Made by a program: the position numbers and the translations under genes. A DNA stretch of 64,000 bases from Galerina marginata. Lineage: Eukaryota; Basidiomycota; Agaricomycetes; Agaricales; Galerinaceae. How positions within the stretch are numbered: position 1 is the stretch's first letter; every line of letters starts with the position of its first letter. A model generated the notes under the pieces. That model worked only from the letters and a program-made list of their open reading frames with translations, was not told the origin of the DNA and did not search any database. The stretch lies in assembly GCA_023014335.1 (NCBI GenBank), contig JAECYW010000014.1:558001-622000 (forward strand). The letters are read 5' to 3'. Of this stretch, positions 1-11,186 are shown piece after piece.

Positions 1-1848
1 CAAATCCCAGCACCGGTCTCCGTCAACATGGCGAATGGAGCCCTCATTCGCCTCCTCCATCGCTGCACAGTCTCGCCAGCCCGCTCGTTCCTCAAGACCC
101 TCAAATGTAGGGTGTCTTTTTTATTGCTTATATGTACTTTTCAACTAATATCATTATTTTTTAACTAGGTTTCACGATACGAAAACATGCTGAATGAACC
201 GCTGCCAACTCCCCCTACCTTCCAACCTCAGGGCTGTGGGTCGACATTCGGACAGCGGCGGCTCAACGGAGAGATGGAACACAAGGGGAGACTCAGGATG
301 TGGGAGACCCACTAGGTGCGTCATGAAACAAGTCCCGTAGATTCATTTCACTTACCTATTCCCGCGTCCCCCCATGCTCATCCTTTGACCCCAAACCCAG
401 TCACACATCCTCCACCCACCGGTACCTCGTCGATCCCCGTGCTGCTACCTGTATGCCCCCACCTCGACGTCCATGCCTGCGGAACCTAAACGAGCGGCAA
501 CAGCGCTGCTCGCCTGCGCAACAACAACAAGCAGAACATCAGCAGGGACACTGCTGGTGGTGCTGCTGGGATGTGAAGATGCGGAGGCGGTGTGGCAGCA
601 CAAGTACGTGCTGCCGCTCGCACTCGTCAATCAATCCTGGCCCCCTATTGACGCCAACTCCGCATTGAGGCAGGCCGACTCACTGAGCACAAGCACTACC
701 TGCATGCGTCAGCCGTCACCGTTCAAGACGACGTCGGACGGATGGGGCATAGGGGAAGCCGTGTTGGAGGAGCTGCTGCTCATTGGCTGCGCGGGTGGTA
801 GAGCACCTGCAACCAGCAATGCTCGCGCTGAGCTGCACCCCACTCGAGGAAGAGACGAGACGAATGGTGTCGTTAGCCTCCTCATTCCACCCCGTTCAAC
901 TAAGCAGCCGCGTTATTACCCCAGCCCACCGTCGTTTGTTGTGATCCCTCCCCACCTCGACTCATCTCTCCACAGCCCACCGTGTTTGCGTCCATCCTCG
1001 GACGGGCTGAGGAATAGCGGCAGCAGCACCACATCAAGGCTGCTGCTTGGGGTTAAGGAGACTGCGAGTCTTTATCCCAGCTCTACATATTTCCTACGAA
1101 TGTACTTATGTAGTGAGTAGAAAATGTATATAAGATACAAGATATGTTTAATAAATGGTCTAACTGTAAGAAAGACATCGAGGTGCTAAGCCATACGGAT
1201 AGGATTTCCGCTTAAATTTGGTACCATTAGATTTGGATTTATCTTACATTACAGCCACGTATATATAAGTGAAACGACGTGTAAGTTAAGTGCGCAAGGG
1301 AGAGGAAAACGCGATAAAACTATTTATAGAAAATCTTCGGAGGAGCATCCATTCACGAAAGGCATTCCTATGTCTTTCCGCTCACTTTTGGCAATAAAAA
1401 TTATATCATTGTGTAGGTATTTACAAGTAGATCACGAATGTGTATTAAAATTGGAGGGGACATAAATTCTGGAGGTATATAACCCCCAAACAGATCGAGA
1501 GTTGACAGATTCTATTTATATCACTCATCCTACAGTGATTTATTTATATAGTTCGCTTTTCAAAACGGACTCATGGGATCCGTTGCAGATTCATTTGAGT
1601 CAGGGTGCATCCTGCCTCCCCAACAGGGTGAAAAACATCCCAGATGTTGAGTAGAGGTCAATAGAAGAGGGTGGGCGCTTTTTTGCATCAAAAATGGTGC
1701 CCAACAAGGCACAGTGACTGTGTCACTGTGAGCTTGAAGAATATTGATGGTAATTTGTAGGGTACATACAGGTGAACATTGAATATTGGATGATTGAGAT
1801 TACCTGACCCACGCCCATTGAGTTATGGGAAAAAAATCATGTGACAGG
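1..1848. other. No gene assigned; GC-rich island then AT-rich stretch
   Basis: Positions 430-1100 are GC-rich and hold overlapping open frames on both strands (one of 215 codons from 473), but the amino-acid composition is low-complexity (runs of Ser, Pro, Thr) and no domain is recognisable. Positions 1140-1680 are AT-rich without coding signal. A 9-bp perfect inverted repeat CACAGTGAC/GTCACTGTG with a 3-nt loop lies at 1710-1730. I see no supported gene. Confidence 0.5.
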
Positions 1849-1900
1849 CTGGACGTGTAAGGAGGCCCGTTTTTGAAAACGGGCCTCCTTACACGACCAG
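1849..1900. repeat. Near-perfect hairpin palindrome
   Basis: A 20-bp arm (1854-1873, CGTGTAAGGAGGCCCGTTTT) is followed after two bases by its exact reverse complement (1876-1895). The match continues outward with one mismatch (CTGGA / ACCAG). Such tight foldbacks are often ends or relics of foldback elements; no flanking target duplication was recognised. Confidence 0.8.
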
Positions 1901-2593
1901 ACATTCAACATTGTAACCAATTTATGCACCCTATGACAACATACATGGGTGTTGGGAAGACTAGATATATATGTTGTATCATATATTCTTTTTTTACATG
2001 CCTTGGAGGGAAAAAAAATACAGGACTCGAATTTGCCATGCTATGCAATGGCCTGCAAAACAAGTTTACTGTTAGAAATCTGGGGTTGGGGTGGTTGAAA
2101 ATCTCTCGCAAGCGGTAACCTCGGGGGCGATTCCATCGATCATCCTTGAGGCGATGTTCTCGGAATCTCACACCGTCTCATTAATTAAGAAATTTAAGAT
2201 CTCATTGCCCAAGCGGTCTGCGTAACTCGTAAGGGCGGGCAGTTCGGGGAGATAGTCAGAAGTCTTCATGTTAGTTTAAGCGAGGGTAAAATACTTACCC
2301 ACAAGATACTAACGAAGTAGTAGGATGTGACAATAATGTCGTCGAAATTAGGTGATCCGCGACGGCACATGGTGCCAACGCTCAAGTTTTCAAACGAGGC
2401 ATCCTAACGCCCCAGTGAACTGGTAGTAGAAGAAACCTTTCGTAATTAAGAATAACCAAACCATTTTCCGACACCTAATTGACTTCTCCGAGGAGTAAGT
2501 GCCGCCAGAGCGGTAAATCGGGTGGAGACCCTGACACGAGAGCCCAGGGAATTCGAAGGACAAAGCGGGAAGCGAGGAACACAAGTCGGCAAC

Positions 2594-3121
2594 AGGTGCT
2601 GCAATGTAGCGAGCACTCTGTGAGCCGGTTTTTGGATTTTTTGGCCTCAAAACGAAGGCATTTTTTAGTTTACAGCTTGTAAATCCTGTAAATTGAAGCC
2701 AAAAAAAAAAACCTGAGAATCCTACCACTGGAAGGCCAGAGAACACGATTTGCAACTTTTAAACAGGATTTTGGCAGTGGGCCAATGCACGTTGAAGAGC
2801 CGAATAGGGCTGATACAACCCAGGGACCTCTGGGGAACAGAAAATAAGCAAACGGCTGCGCGAAACAGTTCGGGTTCGCTGTAAATCTTGTAAATTGAGC
2901 TGATTTACAGTAAATCTCTCAAAAATAAGTTCTTATGGCTACTTATTCAACCTATGCGAGCGAACCAGGTGTCTTTTAAATTTTTCGTCTTTTTAGTGCA
3001 GTACATACAAGTTAAATCTTGGTCTTTGAGATCACAAAACAACCCAATTAGATAGTGTGTTATATTGTAAAATATTCCAAAAGCTTTATATATTTTATCT
3101 ACATATTACAAGTGTATAAAC
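2594..3121. other. Presence/absence block inside module A
   Basis: Copy 2 of module A reads GTCGGCAAC directly into GAGGGGTGAG (13110-13128). Copy 1 has 528 extra bases at the same point, with the bases AAC at both edges. The extra block is AT-rich, holds no convincing coding sequence and contains short self-similar pieces such as TGTAAATTGA and GATTTACAGTAAATC. It may be an insertion in copy 1 or a deletion in copy 2; no terminal inverted repeat was seen. Confidence 0.7.
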
Positions 3122-3696
3122 GAGGGGTGAGGAGTCCAAAGCCGGGGGGAAAGCACGCGGGAGGTGGGGGCAAGGGACCCGAACAGTGGGGGCGGAATGA
3201 CAGGTCGAAGCACCGCCGAAATAAGCTATTTTTGGAGCACTTTTATCTCCGGCGCCATCAATCTGTCCGTCCCGTCGAGAGTGCTCTGCCCCGCCGCGGA
3301 AGGAGGGGAGGAGGCGCGCGCGGACACGGCCTGTAAATCCGATCATGCTGACTAAGCTTAATTACCTTATCGGGCTGTAAGTCCTCGGCAAAATGTTCCC
3401 ATAAGGTCCTCATTTGGGAATACAGTAAGCGCCGGGTAGGCTCCGGCCAGCTGTGCTGTATTTTTGTTATCAAGTGTGTTTGTTTTCTACATGACATCGT
3501 GGAAGACGTGGGGACATGCCACAGCTGGCACCTGCCGCTGTTTTCCAAAGAAACAGTGGTAAAAGACATGTCTTCTGTCGTTATCGCCTGTTTCTGTCAC
3601 AAACAGTATTCGGGCTTTCCTTTTTAAGTATCCCCGACTTGTTGTATTTTTGAGAAACAGACAATAAAGACAGAAGTTGTGTCTTTGTTTGCTGTT

Positions 3697-4026
3697 TTAT
3701 TGACAACAGAGGCCACTGTCAGCTGTGCATACCTTGAGACTTGCACTCGGAGGAAATTTGAGGCCGCCATGCACAGCCATACTGCCTTTCACGAAGGTCT
3801 CCCGATTTGTATATTTCAGTTCACGGGAGTGTACTGGAACACTCAGTTTCCGCCAATCTGATGTACCTGCCATAAATGACGGCTGGAATGGACTATCAAC
3901 TACACCTGCATTTTCCCAAATCAACGGAAAGTTTCGCGATGTCAAGAGCACAAGAACAGATTCAAATATATCCTTGAAATTCAATTGACTAAGTTTCAAT
4001 ACCATGACCCCGGTGTCGTAGCGCAC
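3697..4026 (-). CDS. Coding segment of duplicated unknown gene, module A copy 1
   Basis: A 109-codon open segment with no ATG at its 5' end, so it is probably one or two exons of a longer gene. The encoded residues are identical to those of 13717-14046, and a diverged inverted copy (6660-7255) keeps the pieces QLNFK and SDxxKLxVPxH in the same order and frame, which argues for past coding selection. In the inverted copy a clear 3' splice site (CTCCTAG) lies just before the SDxxKL piece, so an intron may lie between the two conserved pieces. No domain is recognised. The protein ends in a Cys-rich tail (DSGLCCQ). The first coding exon upstream (about 4030-4120) could not be fixed. Confidence 0.4.
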   Translation of the reverse strand: MRYDTGVMVLKLSQLNFKDIFESVLVLLTSRNFPLIWENAGVVDSPFQPSFMAGTSDWRKLSVPVHSRELKYTNRETFVKGSMAVHGGLKFPPSASLKVCTADSGLCCQ

Positions 4027-4639
4027 ACGCCAGAAAAAACCTCATCTGCTTATCTGCAGAAATCAGCCAGTGTATGCCAGCTTGGATCGCTTTGTCACTT
4101 GAGAGTACAGCCATAATACTAAATGGAAATACTGATCAGAAGGGCGGCGGCCATATTCAAGTCGTTTCTCTGGACTTTTGTTCACGTTTTTGTTCAGCTA
4201 CCCCGCACCTCCGCGTCATGAAGTGAAGGTGAAGGCAAGGCAGCTGTAATCACCGCTTGGTGCGTCTTGAGACTTCCCAGCTTGCATCTAATATACTAAT
4301 CCCCTCTGTATTTGGATACGAGCTAGAAAACATTTCGCGTAGATTGGCCGTTGAAGCAAAAAATAATGCCACACGCAATACTTTTTGCCGGCACTTTAGC
4401 TTAATAGGCTGAGCCGATGCACACTCGACAATCAATGCTGGTTCGATGATTGATTGGTTCATCTTCACCTCTTCATCCCTTTTATCCTGCTGACGATCTC
4501 GGCTGTCATCCGGACCTCAACACCCGCATACCGAGCCTTGAACCTTTAACGCCTCTTCAATGTTCTTTCCTTGCTGCTCCAGAGGCTCCGTTTATGACTT
4601 GATCATCAGTTATCACCTTCCAGTCCAGGAGTTGGCGTT

Positions 4640-6346
4640 ATGAGCTCAGAGGTTGCTGACACTCGCAATCAAAGTTTCAACCTCAGGGGATACGTCGCTT
4701 GCGACTCTGTCATACTCTTCGTGAGTCAACGGTACCTCATGGTACCTGCCAACGGCGGACTGACAAGGGACTTGAAGGGAAACCTCCCTATCCCACCAAC
4801 CTATTCAGAACCCTCGGGGTCTTCTTGGAAAGGGGGGGGTTTCTGGATAGTTTTATCCACAACCGGAAGATCTTGGGAAGATCTGTATACCAATGAATCG
4901 CGTGGTCGACAGTGTCCATTATACAGGAAAGTAGTTGCCTCTCATCGAACGAAGTTAAGAATAGGTCACCTGTACATGGGTATCGGGCTGTCTCCTAAAG
5001 TTAGCCTGCGAAGATCTGTCAACATGTATCAGGTCAGCCAAGGCACAATGAAGAGACCAAGGACAACGAAGGCCCGGAGGGACAGCGGCGAGGCCGGAGA
5101 AGTAGGTGCCATCCTCGTGCGGCCAAAAGCCTGCATCATGCCAGGGTATAAATTCAAGCTCATGTCTGCCTTAGGCAGACGCTGCTCGATTCTCGAATCA
5201 CTCGCCCATTCGCTGTCCCCGATGGTTATTTACAAAACTTTCTTCAACCAAAGAATTACCTTGGAGGATGCTTTGGGTATGAAGGCGACCGATGTAAGTT
5301 TCAGTACAGTGTGAGTCAGTGGGGCCGAAAAACTGACCTGCCAATAGATTATAAAGAGGTTCGAGGCCTTCGCTGATAAGCCCGATTTGTACGCAGTTAA
5401 GACATGGGCTCGGGGGGACATGAAGCCTGCTGTCGAGGCGATCAACAAGATATACGAGCGGTGAGTACACTCAGCACAGGCCTCTGCGCTAAGCTGACAT
5501 TTAGCATTAGTTACAAAACGAAGCCCAAGCAAGATCCCGGCTTCATTGTGGACTCATCCTCGAAATTAAGCTATCTAACAGTCTCCTATCAAAGCAACAC
5601 ATTCAACCTAGTATCATTGTACGATATCGTTGCCTGGATCTTCTCCGTGGTCGGGCCCGTGCCAACGGGAGCGACCAGAGAGAAATACTATTATCCCCTG
5701 ATGATTATTGGTTACGTTTTCTGCGCAAAGCTCATCCCCACTGGGCCAATAAGGCGTGTAGGGGCCCCAGAAGTGTGGTCGGTGATGTGGTTCAAACAGA
5801 AAACCACACACGTCGTGGTCGGAGCCAACCTCGATTTCCCGGGATCAACCGCAAAAAAATACGCAAAAAACCTTAGAAAAGATCTGCTGGACACGAGCGG
5901 CATACTCAATTGGACTGACTCCCTCTCCAGAGTGCAAAAGCACAGTCCCAAGGGTTTCGGTCAGGATTTCGGGCACTGTGCTGAAACTTACCCGTTGTTG
6001 TTTATTTGCTCGTAAGCATCTTTCACGGAAACTGTCAAAGTTGTCTTACGCACGAAATATCGTATGTAGGCTTGGCCACGGTCGAAGAGCCGCTTCTATT
6101 CAAAGGAATGCCCAAGGATTGGCTGCCACGGCCTCAAATCTATGTACTGTGAGCAACATAGTTACCACAATAGTGCCCTACAAGGAGGCCAACTTGAAGG
6201 GCACAACACAAGGATTGATGAATCCATGCCTGAATTGTGAATGGTTGATATCAACACCTACAAAGGCCTTCAAACCATCCTGCTTTCGGCCAATACCAAG
6301 TCAAAAGAGCAGAATTGTTCGTGTAACAGACAGGCTTTCAGCGTAG
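4640..6346 (+). CDS. Deaminase-superfamily-like protein, intact copy 1
   Basis: Proposed exons are 4640-5293, 5348-5460, 5511-6011 and 6070-6346, with clean GT...AG introns of 54, 50 and 58 bp and consistent phases, giving about 514 residues. Near the end of exon 3 the product has FGHCAETYPLLF, and exon 4 has MNPCLNCEW: together these form the C-A-E ... P-C-x2-C zinc and catalytic signature of the cytidine deaminase fold. The spacing between the two motifs is 61 residues, longer than in classical enzymes. The preceding 160 residues (YLTVSYQ, LYDIVAWI, VGPVP, YYPLMIIGYVFCAKL, VWSVMWFKQK) are well conserved with copy 2. Substrate is unknown; nucleoside or nucleic-acid deamination is inference from the motif only. 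The N-terminal 218 codons are less certain, although IPPTYS, FWIVLST and RKVVASHR are shared with copy 2. The start is the first ATG after the conserved leader; copy 2 has ATA there. Confidence 0.6.
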
Positions 6347-6659
6347 ATACCTCGGCCAATGGGAAGCATTGATTCGTTGCAAACGAGAGCATAGTAGCAG
6401 TAGAGTGTGTGTTTTCGCGAGCCAAGCTGCTACAAGGATTTGCATTTAGCTGTTAGAATGCAGATATTAATTGTTATCCAAACACTGCGACGAGTTCTGG
6501 GTGCATAAAAAATGCTAAGAAACCATTGATGTAGCTGAATTATATTCAATGGTCCGGGGCAAGATGAACGACTTTCCCCAACGGCCTCCTGAGTCATAAC
6601 TGCTGATTATTTATGCTGATTCTCGCGTCTCGTTGCAGCACGTCTTTCAAGCACCCTTA

Positions 6660-7255
6660 AATGCGCCCGCTGCTATGACTTGGACACGGAGACCTCGGCA
6701 TTGAGACTTTGTCAATTGAATTTCAAGTGTACTTGGGTCTATTCCGAACCTGTGCTGGCGGTGTTCTTGACATCCCCAAGCCAAAACTTTCCCTTGGTTT
6801 GAAAAAATGCGGGTCTAGCTGATAGTCCTTACCAGCCTTTATCTCTCCTAGGTATATCAGATTTGCAAAAATTGGCTGTTCCTATACACGCGAACAGATA
6901 TACACTAAACAAATCGAGCGACCTTCGTAGAAAGCAGTGCAGTCATGTACGGGCAGCCTAAAGTTTTCTTCAAGTGCAAGCCTCGAGGCATGTCCCCGCG
7001 CCTCCCACGAGTTGACGACATATGGCGTATGTCATAGAGAAGAAGACAGACAGTGTTGATAACAAAAATACACCACGGCCGGTCGGCGCCTACCGGGCGC
7101 TTATTCCCAAATGAGGACGTCATGAGAACATCGCGAGTGTTTATTCCTCGGAGAAGCCAACTAAATGTCGTGAGATGCAATTTGGGGCTAGTTATTCTTA
7201 ACCATGAGAAAGTTTCTTCTATTTACCAGTCGACTGGGGCACTGAGGCACCTCAG
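6660..7255 (+). pseudogene. Inverted, decayed third copy of module A
   Basis: Reverse-complement comparison with 2390-4030 shows ordered matches: 6664-6830 with the 3697-4026 gene, 6965-7135 with 3393-3560, and 7190-7255 with 2390-2460. The 900 bp that separate the last two blocks in module A are reduced to about 55 bp here. The coding part reads LCQLNFK, then a TGA where copies 1 and 2 have Trp, then CTCCTAG and SDLQKLAVPIH. It is therefore a diverged relic, older than the duplication of copies 1 and 2. Confidence 0.7.
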
Positions 7256-8566
7256 CTCTGAGCTATGGGTTTGGCCGCTTCCAAAGCCTTCCATTCCGCA
7301 CTGGCACAATGTAAAATTCTGAGAACATCGCTTACTGAACAAGCAAATACGAGTCGTTGGCCTGCCGCCGCGTCTTGTAACTTTGTTTCCTGATAGTGGA
7401 TGCATTTCTGGAGCATTAAGGACATCGGTTCGACTGACATGGAAGACATTAGGAAACGAAATAATCACGAGGGACTCATAACGTTGCGACAGGCTCATTA
7501 CCATGGATAAAATCAATCGAGTTCTCAATCTTATCATTACAGGAGGCACCTTCACCAATGTTCATGGGTACACAGTCCACCTCAAGAATCTGACGAGCAC
7601 TGCATCATGTCTTTTTCTCCAGTGAGAAATTGAGATTTGAGACCTCGGATGTACTCAGAGAGACCATCTTTGTGACCCAAACTGACACCTTTGGCTCGGC
7701 TCGGTATCAAAGACAGCGCTGACCAGTGGTCTGACAGAGTTCAACAAAGAGCGAACCAAAATTTAGAAATTAGAATGAAGCTCGCCGAATCCACAGCTGT
7801 CCAGAGCACGTTTGAGTGTGATTCATTCTCATGATGAGAATTGAATTGGTCAGATCCAACAAGAGATGGGCCCAATAAATCCCATATGAATTCAATGTTC
7901 GGTTTGGGTGAGTGACAAAATTTCCAGAAGCTTGACCAGAATCTGGAGCTCCCTTGCCTTTCGCTCCGCTTCGGACAATAGGATTCTCCTACTGATAAGG
8001 ACCAGGTTTCTACTGCAGCGAACAGATATACCTTTATGGGAGCAGATCCAATATGCCGCGGGGATTCCCCTGACTGGAGAAAGGATTATCCAGTCTCCTA
8101 TCAATATCCATAACGATGGTCCATCCCAGAAACAACGCCTTATCTCTCAGTATCAGGCGCCTCACATAAACATAGTTATCTGACAGATCTAGTGAGCGTC
8201 TATTGACCTTAGAAGAATCGATCAATGTACAATCTGTCGGTCTTGACCTCCTCCATTAGTCGAGTTGGGAATCGGTTTGTCTTTTCTCATCCTCTGATGA
8301 ATCTGAGAAATGCTACACGCAGTACGCTGACCTCTCGAGTTTAAAATTGTGCGTTATCTGGAAACGTGGCCTAAGATGGGCGTCAACATATTCCACGCAG
8401 ATCAGTAAAGAGAAGCCGAGGTTGGTGACTAAACAGAGCATGAGATAACCAGAAGCAAGGCGCAAATGAAGTCGACGAGAACGAAGCCGAAGACGAACTT
8501 GAAGCTATACCTCAACTTCAGGTGACCTAACTCTCCGTGGGAAACGGAATTGCGAGAGACTACGGT
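7256..8566. other. No gene recognised
   Basis: Open frames here are short and without recognisable domains or paired splice sites. I see no supported gene or element in this stretch. Confidence 0.5.
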
Positions 8567-8622
8567 CACCTACACACTCTTGCGGATACATAAAGACAGA
8601 GGTGACGATGCAAGGCCAGCAC
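8567..8622 (+). repeat. Relic of the MACPF gene leader
   Basis: The text CTTGCGGATACATAAAGACA followed by GGTGACGATGCAAG and CCAGCAC recurs at 19770-19839, directly before the ATG of the MACPF gene. The copy at 19770 has an extra 13 bases (AGCGTACCGGTGA region). No MACPF coding sequence follows here, so this looks like a leader fragment left by a duplicated or deleted gene. Confidence 0.65.
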
Positions 8623-8994
8623 TGTTGGAATATGAAAGGCAAGGTATCGCATAAACGTGCTACGACATGGTGGTAAGAGAAAGAGAAGGAGAAACGAACA
8701 TGGCGATGATAAATAAGCTAATGATAACACGAGTAAATACCCGAATCGGGATCGTGAACTCCAACACGCCCCCTCAGCAAGACAACGGGAAACGGGTCGA
8801 AGGTGGTAAAGGGAGAGAGAGACCGATGAAGGGAGTATGTAGGTAGTAAGGGAATGAAATACCGAGAAAGAAGTAGTTACAATTATAAAATAATCTTGCT
8901 GGTGGAACGTAAGCGTCTAGAGTGTCGAGAGTCGAGATGAGGGTGAGGCTATATGGCTGATGGTGTGACGACATATATAGGATAAGGGAGCTTG

Positions 8995-9220
8995 AGGTAA
9001 GGCGACCGAGGCCGAGGTAAGGCGATCGAAATCCAGGTAAGGGGACCGAAGTCGAGGTAAGGCAATTGAAATCGAGGTAAGGCGACCAAAGTCGAGGTAT
9101 GACGATTGAAATCGAGGTAAGGCGACCAAAGTCGAGGTATGGCGATCGAAATCGAGGTATGGCGACTAAAGTCGGCAAGGTAGGGCGATAAAAATCGGCG
9201 AAGTAAGGCAACCAGAGTCG
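8995..9220. repeat. Minisatellite, 20-bp unit
   Basis: Nine head-to-tail 20-bp units (AGGTAAGGCGACCAAAGTCG consensus) run from 8995 to 9174, followed by two 23-bp variants to 9220. Units alternate between a GACCAAAGTCG form and a GATTGAAATCG form, giving a 40-bp higher-order period. It lies about 350 bp before the MULE-like gene. Confidence 0.95.
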
Positions 9221-9567
9221 ACACACTTTTGAGATTTCGCCTCAGACTGGATCCGAATTTGGAACGAGCTAAAAATAATCCGTCGGGCTGCCGCCTTGAG
9301 TTGCTGGTGTTTGCTTTCCGGGTCCCTCCATCATGTGATGGTCAAACTCGCGTCGCGTACGCGCTTCGTCTCTTGATTCTATTTCCACGACCTGACGACA
9401 TCGCTGCGCCGACTCGCTGTTGCTGGATTGGCGTGTACCTGCCTTGACTCTCGGCTGATACCTAGTCTTAATTCGCTGCACGTTCTCTTCCCCCGCGGTG
9501 CCGCCAGACGCCAACGGCTGGCCGGCGGCCTTTCTGCCAGGCTGCTCTACCTGAGTGGGCACCTTCG

Positions 9568-11186
9568 ATGTCTTATGGGAGCTTCCAGGTCGACCACGTT
9601 GTCTCTTCTCCTCTTGGCGACCCAGGAACTTCATCTGGATATGTGCCTGCCTGTTTTGACTTCACCTCGGGCCTCGGGATCTTGAGCTTTGACCCTGACC
9701 GTGTTATTGACTCGGACGCGCGTTTCGAATATGGAGACTACGACAGTGATAGACGATCAGGACGGTTCAACAAAACTTGGGACTCTTGGCGAGATTTTGA
9801 GCGGTTTCTCGAAGAGGAGGAAGACGCGTTGTTAATCGAACTTCGGAAGGTCCAGACACTTACTGGGAAGCAGAAGTATGCAGAAAGAAAGCGTTATGTC
9901 TGTTCTCGGGCAGGAACAGGTGGGCAGAAGCTTTATGAGAAAAAGAATCCACACTGGGAACGGAAGGTCGACAGTAAAATTACGCACTGCGGATGTTCAC
10001 TTGTTGTGAAGACATATCACAATACGCAAACCGTGCTAGGAAGATATCGCGCAGATCACAACCACCCCACTGGTCTCGAAAACATTAAATACACGCGCAT
10101 TTCGCGGAACACGCGCAACTGGATTGCGGCAATGGTTCGCGGGAAGGTTGATTCTAGTCACATTGTAAGTCAAACCTGTCTTCTCCAGACGGGCGCTTCT
10201 AATTACTATTTTTAAAGCTCAATCTGCTGCATCGCGGGCTCGATGCCACTCCAGAAAATGACGACCTTAGATTCTACGAGCCTAGCGGGAAGGTGCCCCG
10301 CCGAAATGACTTCATTGTTCTAGCTGACGTACGGCGTATCGAGAAGGCGATCCAGGCCGAGATAATTCGCTTCGACAAAAGCGACGGACCTTCGCTACTT
10401 AAATGGGTCAAAAAGATTCGCGCTGCTGACAGTCTCTTGGGTTTCAAATCTGTTGCTTGCCCTGTTCCGCCCGGATCAAATCTGCGTCCAGATACGTTTA
10501 CTTTGATGATACAAACACCTTGGCAAGTTGAACAATATCGCTTGTATGGCTCAAATATTCTGTTTAGTATGGACGGGACTCACAACACGACAATGTACGA
10601 AAATCTTACGCTATTCACATTACTTGTTCGCAACAACTGGGGTCACGGTACGCTTCCTTACGTACGTCTTTTTGTTCCCGATTTGACGAGGTATGCGACG
10701 TGTATAGGCATTCCCATCGCATGGATGCTGGCATCTAACGGAACAGCCGAAACGCTTGGTTATTTTATCTGTCTTGTACGAGGGCGCAGTGTGCTCGTTA
10801 TTCCACGTTGGTTGATGAGCGACCGTGATCTTGCGCAGCTAAAGGCCCTCAGATTATACTTCCCCACCTCGATTCTGCTCTTGTGCTGGTGGCACGTACT
10901 TCACGCTTGGCAACAACATCTGGTCACCTCAAAGCACCCTGTTCTCTGGAGTAAACTTAAAGCTTGGGTTCGTATTGAATGTCCGAAGGAGTTTGCGCTG
11001 GCCTGGCTAGAGATTCAGGTACTTGCTCCGAAGGACTTCCTCGCGTATTTGCTTGAATATTGGACGACGGCTCAATTTCAACCGATGTGGTCTGCCGTGA
11101 ATCGCAAAGGGCGTCCAGGCTACGCAATGGCTGACAAAACAAGTTTTGCTAACTTACACAATCCTCGACTATCTGATGACCTTTGA
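9568..11186 (+). CDS. MULE-type transposase (FAR1-like), C-terminally truncated
   Basis: Two exons, 9568-10164 and 10218-11186, with a 53-bp phase-0 intron (GTAAGT...TTAAAG), give 521 residues. Residues about 120-190 hold a FAR1/GCM1-like zinc finger (HCGC ... ADHNHP). The MULE transposase core follows: SMDGTHNTT with the first catalytic Asp, GIPIAWMLASNGTAE, MSDRDLAQ with the second Asp, then LCWWHVLHAW. The protein stops soon after (SFANLHNPRL), before the region where the third catalytic acid and a SWIM zinc finger normally lie. It is therefore likely a non-autonomous or domesticated remnant. The ATG at 9568 is the first in frame before the conserved part. Terminal inverted repeats were not identified. 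Confidence 0.8.

Larger units (their letters stand above)
2064..4310. repeat. Segmental duplication, module A, copy 1
   Basis: This block matches 12669-14330. Both begin at GTTTACTGTTAGAAATCTG and share the same order of segments up to the text GTGCGTCTTGAGACTTCCCAGCT near 4260-4290. From about 3590 to 3980 the two copies are virtually identical (constant offset of 10020), whereas the left third carries substitutions and indels. Copy 1 is about 585 bp longer, mostly because of a 528-bp block at 2594-3121. Module B (the deaminase-like gene) follows at once in this copy. The high identity points to recent duplication or gene conversion. Confidence 0.9.

Noticed and set aside
473..1120. 215-codon plus-strand frame
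   Set aside because: GC-rich low-complexity composition, overlapping frames on both strands, no domain, no paired splice sites.
3679..3861. 60-codon plus-strand frame, identical at 13699-13881
   Set aside because: It is antisense to the conserved minus-strand segment and identical only because the DNA is identical; the diverged inverted copy preserves the minus-strand frame instead.
4640..5293. Alternative reading of the deaminase-like 5' exon in the +2 frame (4699-4896)
   Set aside because: Copy 2 conserves FWIVLST and VVASH in the main frame, not in the alternative one.
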